From assembly GCA_947095535.1 (NCBI GenBank), contig OX352773.1, forward strand, positions 215,594,093-215,658,092: DNA of 64,000 nucleotides, written 5' to 3'. Positions 61,026 to 64,000 of this stretch are shown piece by piece. The notes beneath the pieces were generated by a model. It saw only the letters and a list, made by a program, of their open reading frames with translations, ran no database searches and was not told the origin of the DNA. The stretch is from Poecilobothrus nobilitatus (lineage: Eukaryota > Arthropoda > Insecta > Diptera > Dolichopodidae). Both the position numbers and the translations under genes were made by a program. Every line of letters starts with the position of its first letter. Position 1 is the first letter of the stretch.

Positions 61026-62579
61026 AAAGTAAAATTATTAACAAAATTAAAAATTTGATGAGTAATACTAGTCTAGAATGTTATTGCCATAAACTATAAT
61101 AAACAGACAGTCAAAAATTAAAATAAATCTCAACTTAAAGAATAAAACGAAAAACAAGAAACAAAATGAACCCTATGCAATATTCATTAAAAATTATTAA
61201 TAATATTATAACTGGACAAAATGAAAGTTATAAAAAATAAAATTATGATGTTTTGTTTTTTTTGCTTTATATTTTACGGCACTTAATTTTAATTTTTCTA
61301 CTAAAAAACAAAAAAAGTGTAGATACTAAATATAAAATATAACCCTAAGAGAACATTTTAACTAAGTTGACGGGATAGAAAAAAAATATCGTTTTTTTTT
61401 TTTTTTGAAAAATCTTTTTTAAAAAGAAGAAATTTATAAGAAATATTTCGGATGCCTTCATTTATCAAAAACAAAATCTGTCTGTGATGGAAATTAGTTT
61501 TTTTTTTTTTTTGCTAGTACAAAAAAAAAATCAGAAAATAAATATTATAATTTTTTATTTTGCTCCTTTTCATATCTCTCTCTCCCGGTTTTTAAGTTTT
61601 CAAGTACTAGATCGCAGACTTATTTAAGAGATTTAAAAAAGTTTTCAATCAATGAAAAAATAAAAGAAAACAAGATAATTTTATTGGATGTGCAAGAGCA
61701 ATGTTTTGTACTTAAGTTTTTTTTTATCTAAACTAAAAAAGTTAAAATTTAAGTCAATTGTATTATAGTAAATAAAACATCTGTTAAAATTTTTAATTAT
61801 TATTTTGCGATATGTCATAAACTTACTATAATTGAATTTAAATATTTAAAATTTATCCAATATGATAATTTTACAAATCTCTGGCAAAATCTAATTGCTC
61901 TTATCAGTAAATGTGGACACAATAAATATAAACGCCTGCGTATCTATTTTCTAACTACTACTAACGTTCCAAGAGTTGCTCCCATAAATTAAAAAATATT
62001 AATATAATTATGTAGAATCTATTGAATATTGATCTTATTGACGATTGTTTTACGAATGTAGAAAGATGATAATTAAGCATCTTTAATAAAAAGATCTGCA
62101 TCTGCAACAAATAATTTGATTTATAGTACTTTCATGTTTGTTTTAAGATTTATTTATGTTATTTATTTATTTATTAATTCAAGTTAGTTGCATTCGTTAA
62201 ATATAAATGTAAAAAAGAAAAAAAAATTTAACAACGTTAATTGGTCCACCGCTTTCAGTTGTAATAACTGGTATTAGAGATGGGTGAAAATTTTACAAAA
62301 ATATACAAAAAAAATCAAAATATTAATATAAAATAAGATTTACTAAAGTTGACAGTTTGCATACAAACAGTGAAGTTGAGTGTTGTCTAATTGTAATTTT
62401 TAATTGTAGATAACATTTAAATTCCAAATGTAAATGTTCGGGTTTAGGATTTTGTGTTTCTATTGTTGAAGCGAAATGAAATGAAGTTATTCTTTTTTGC
62501 GACTCCCTTTCAATAGGAAAAGAATTGAAGATATGTTTAGTAGGAACAATCAAGCTTTTTATTTCTTTTTTTTTTTAAC
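61026..62579. other. AT-rich stretch, probable Dpr intron
   Basis: No exon or element recognised. Confidence 0.55.
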
Positions 62580-62900
62580 TCCTTGGGACCTTCAATAGAT
62601 CGTCTTTTCAAAGTTAGCCTTCCGGCTCTGTTTCATACGCAGATATTGTTTTTTATGTTATTATTTACAACATTGTATAAGAAAATCGCTTTGTGCACTG
62701 TAATGATATCTGAAAGTTATTCCTGTTCCATCGCATACCCTTCTTGTACTTCTCTTATCTTATCTATCGTAATCAAAGATATGTTTTATTGCTGGAGTTA
62801 AGTCTGTGACATTTCAATATTAATGCGTTTTGGCAGTCAGAGATTATGTGAAGGCTTATAAGCTTGTTGGCCTTTAATCTCTCGAGTTTTACCTCGAATA
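62580..62900 (-). pseudogene. Possible retroelement RNase H relic (minus), weak
   Basis: Sequence complexity rises here. On the minus strand LISLHIISDCQNALI (about 62810-62860) resembles the SDSQAAL region of LINE RNase H, preceded by ERLKANKL. The rest does not extend the match convincingly. The + strand frame 62583-62801 over the same bases has no family resemblance. Confidence 0.25.
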
Positions 62901-62988
62901 GCAGAAGATCAAAACGAAATCTGAAAAATTAAAAGAAATTTGTTTAAAAAGCTTAATCAAATTATTTCACATGCTATATGTAATAATA

Positions 62989-63814
62989 GGGTGCAGTGAC
63001 AGAACGCCCGAAGAAATAAAGCCCGCGGGCTTTAATTCCAAAACTTTTCAAAAAAGGATTAACCCCCGGGGTTTTAATCCCACTAGATGGTGGCTTTAAG
63101 TCAATTTCGAAAAAGAATTAAATCCCACTGAGTAACACAAAGGCTACTATCATGAGTCTGCATTTCATTTGACTGGATTTTCTTTGGTGGATTTTCATTC
63201 TTTTTTTCTGGATTTCAATGGACTTTTGTCTCATTGTTAAGGCCTCAAGGATTTTGGGAGGGATTTTAGAATTGAATTCAAAATCAGTATTATAGGCCTT
63301 TTACAGAATATTTAGATATATGCATATGCGAGTATCTGAATTAGGAGAGATTTTAGAGTTGGCTACAAAATCAGGGTTATACGCTTTTTCCAGAATATAT
63401 TATATAATCCTCCTAACAAAACTCGCATATGCATGTATATAAATATTTTGTAAAATGCGTACAATCCTGATTTTGAATTCAATTCTAAAATCCCTCCCAA
63501 AATCCCTGATAATAGTAGTATTACTTATATAAATATTTTGGAAAAAAACATATAACACTGATTTTTTAACCAAAAAATCCCTAAAAAATCCCTCCCAAAT
63601 CAGAATCTCGCACATATACATATTTATAAATATTCTGGAAAAAGGGGATACCCCAATTTTTATCCAAAACTTTAAAATCCCTCCTAATGCGTTTGCTTTA
63701 CGTATTCTATTACTCTCTTCTTTTAATAACAAAAAATAGTGTGGATCTTAATTCCAATTCGAATGGAATGAATGCTTGCGTGTTCTAATTCCTCGGACGT
63801 TCTGTCACTGCACC
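62989..63814. mobile_element. 826-bp inverted-repeat (MITE-like, foldback) element
   Basis: The left end is GGTGCAGTGACAGAACGCCC and the right end reversed is GGTGCAGTGACAGAACGTCC, followed by GARGAA, an inverted repeat of about 26 bases. The interior also folds back: 63250-63336 (ATTTTGGGAGGGATTTTAGA ... TGCATATGCGAGT) pairs with 63419-63502. Further variants of AAAATCCCTCCCAAA occur at 63568-63600 and 63670-63690. It carries CCCGCGGGCTTTAATT and CCCCCGGGGTTTTAATCC palindromes near the left end. No coding capacity that I trust; the 110-codon minus frame at 63400-63732 crosses the hairpin and is likely a shadow. Target duplication not clear. Confidence 0.8.
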
Positions 63815-64000
63815 GTATAGTAGTAGCCTGGAATTTATTTATAACTTAATGTTAAAATTGTTCGTATTTTAAATTTTAAATATAAATCATAAAAAATAAA
63901 TAAAATTCAAATATATACGTTCTGAAAATTTCAAATAACGAAGTTGTTGCACTCGAAAAATTAAATTTTTTTATATTCCTTAAATTAACCTTTTTATACT
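63815..64000. other. AT-rich end of window
   Basis: No feature seen. Confidence 0.6.

Noticed and set aside
63400..63732. 110-codon minus-strand frame
   Set aside because: It crosses the inverted repeats of the foldback element; length is explained by repetition of AAAATCCCTCCC units.
1..64000. CRISPR array, operons, rRNA or bacterial-type defence system
   Set aside because: Nothing of the kind; splice sites, SINEs and intron structure show a eukaryotic insect-type genome.

Overview
The window is AT-rich animal DNA, almost certainly from an insect. It is packed with A/T homopolymers, and no long open reading frame is present. Introns are large, and interspersed repeats and decayed mobile elements dominate. 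I see no bacterial-type gene organisation, rRNA gene or CRISPR array, and no intact tRNA gene; the tRNA-like stretches belong to SINEs.

The one host gene I can read with confidence lies on the + strand and crosses most of the window. It is a member of the Dpr (defective proboscis extension response) family of insect neuronal surface proteins with two immunoglobulin domains. Three coding exons are visible, at 21682-21842, 54224-54444 and 55544-55649. They join in compatible phases (1, 0, 1). Together they encode the C-terminal half of Ig1 and nearly all of Ig2. The first intron is about 32.4 kb and the second about 1.1 kb. The upstream exon (signal peptide and start of Ig1) and the downstream exon (C-terminal tail and membrane anchor) were not found and probably lie outside the window. 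The sequence is closest to the Dpr15/16/17 subgroup as I remember it.

A second host gene may start on the minus strand near 3.2-3.45 kb. A 17-codon signal-peptide-like exon there ends in a good splice donor and has a TATA-like box and a CACGTG E-box upstream. The remaining exons are not visible.

The rest is repeat-rich intron or intergenic DNA:
(a) Two near-identical ~1.6 kb elements (3765-5345, 41153-42757) have (GGAC)n tracts, sub-terminal inverted ATACCCGTACGA motifs and a terminal hairpin. They look like mini-me / Helentron-associated elements. Relatives of this architecture lie at 37.1, 50.9, 51.4 and 56.2 kb; the 51.4 kb one carries a ~140-bp tandem array.
(b) A related family with the motif GTGCATATTTCC/TTTTAGCACA occurs at 17.6-19.6 kb (a large inverted pair) and at 32.0, 35.6, 40.0, 43.2 and 48.1 kb.
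(c) There are two tRNA-derived SINE families; one copy has a clean 12-bp target-site duplication.
(d) Inactivated remains are present of a pogo/Tigger-type transposase (26.9-27.9 kb) and of non-LTR retrotransposons (34.0-34.9 and 38.25-38.9 kb).
(e) MITE-like inverted-repeat elements lie at 9.7-11.2 kb, 60.8-61.0 kb and 63.0-63.8 kb.

I found no convincing new multi-gene system. The most notable signals are the Helentron-like element series, the foldback structures and the orphan signal-peptide exon.
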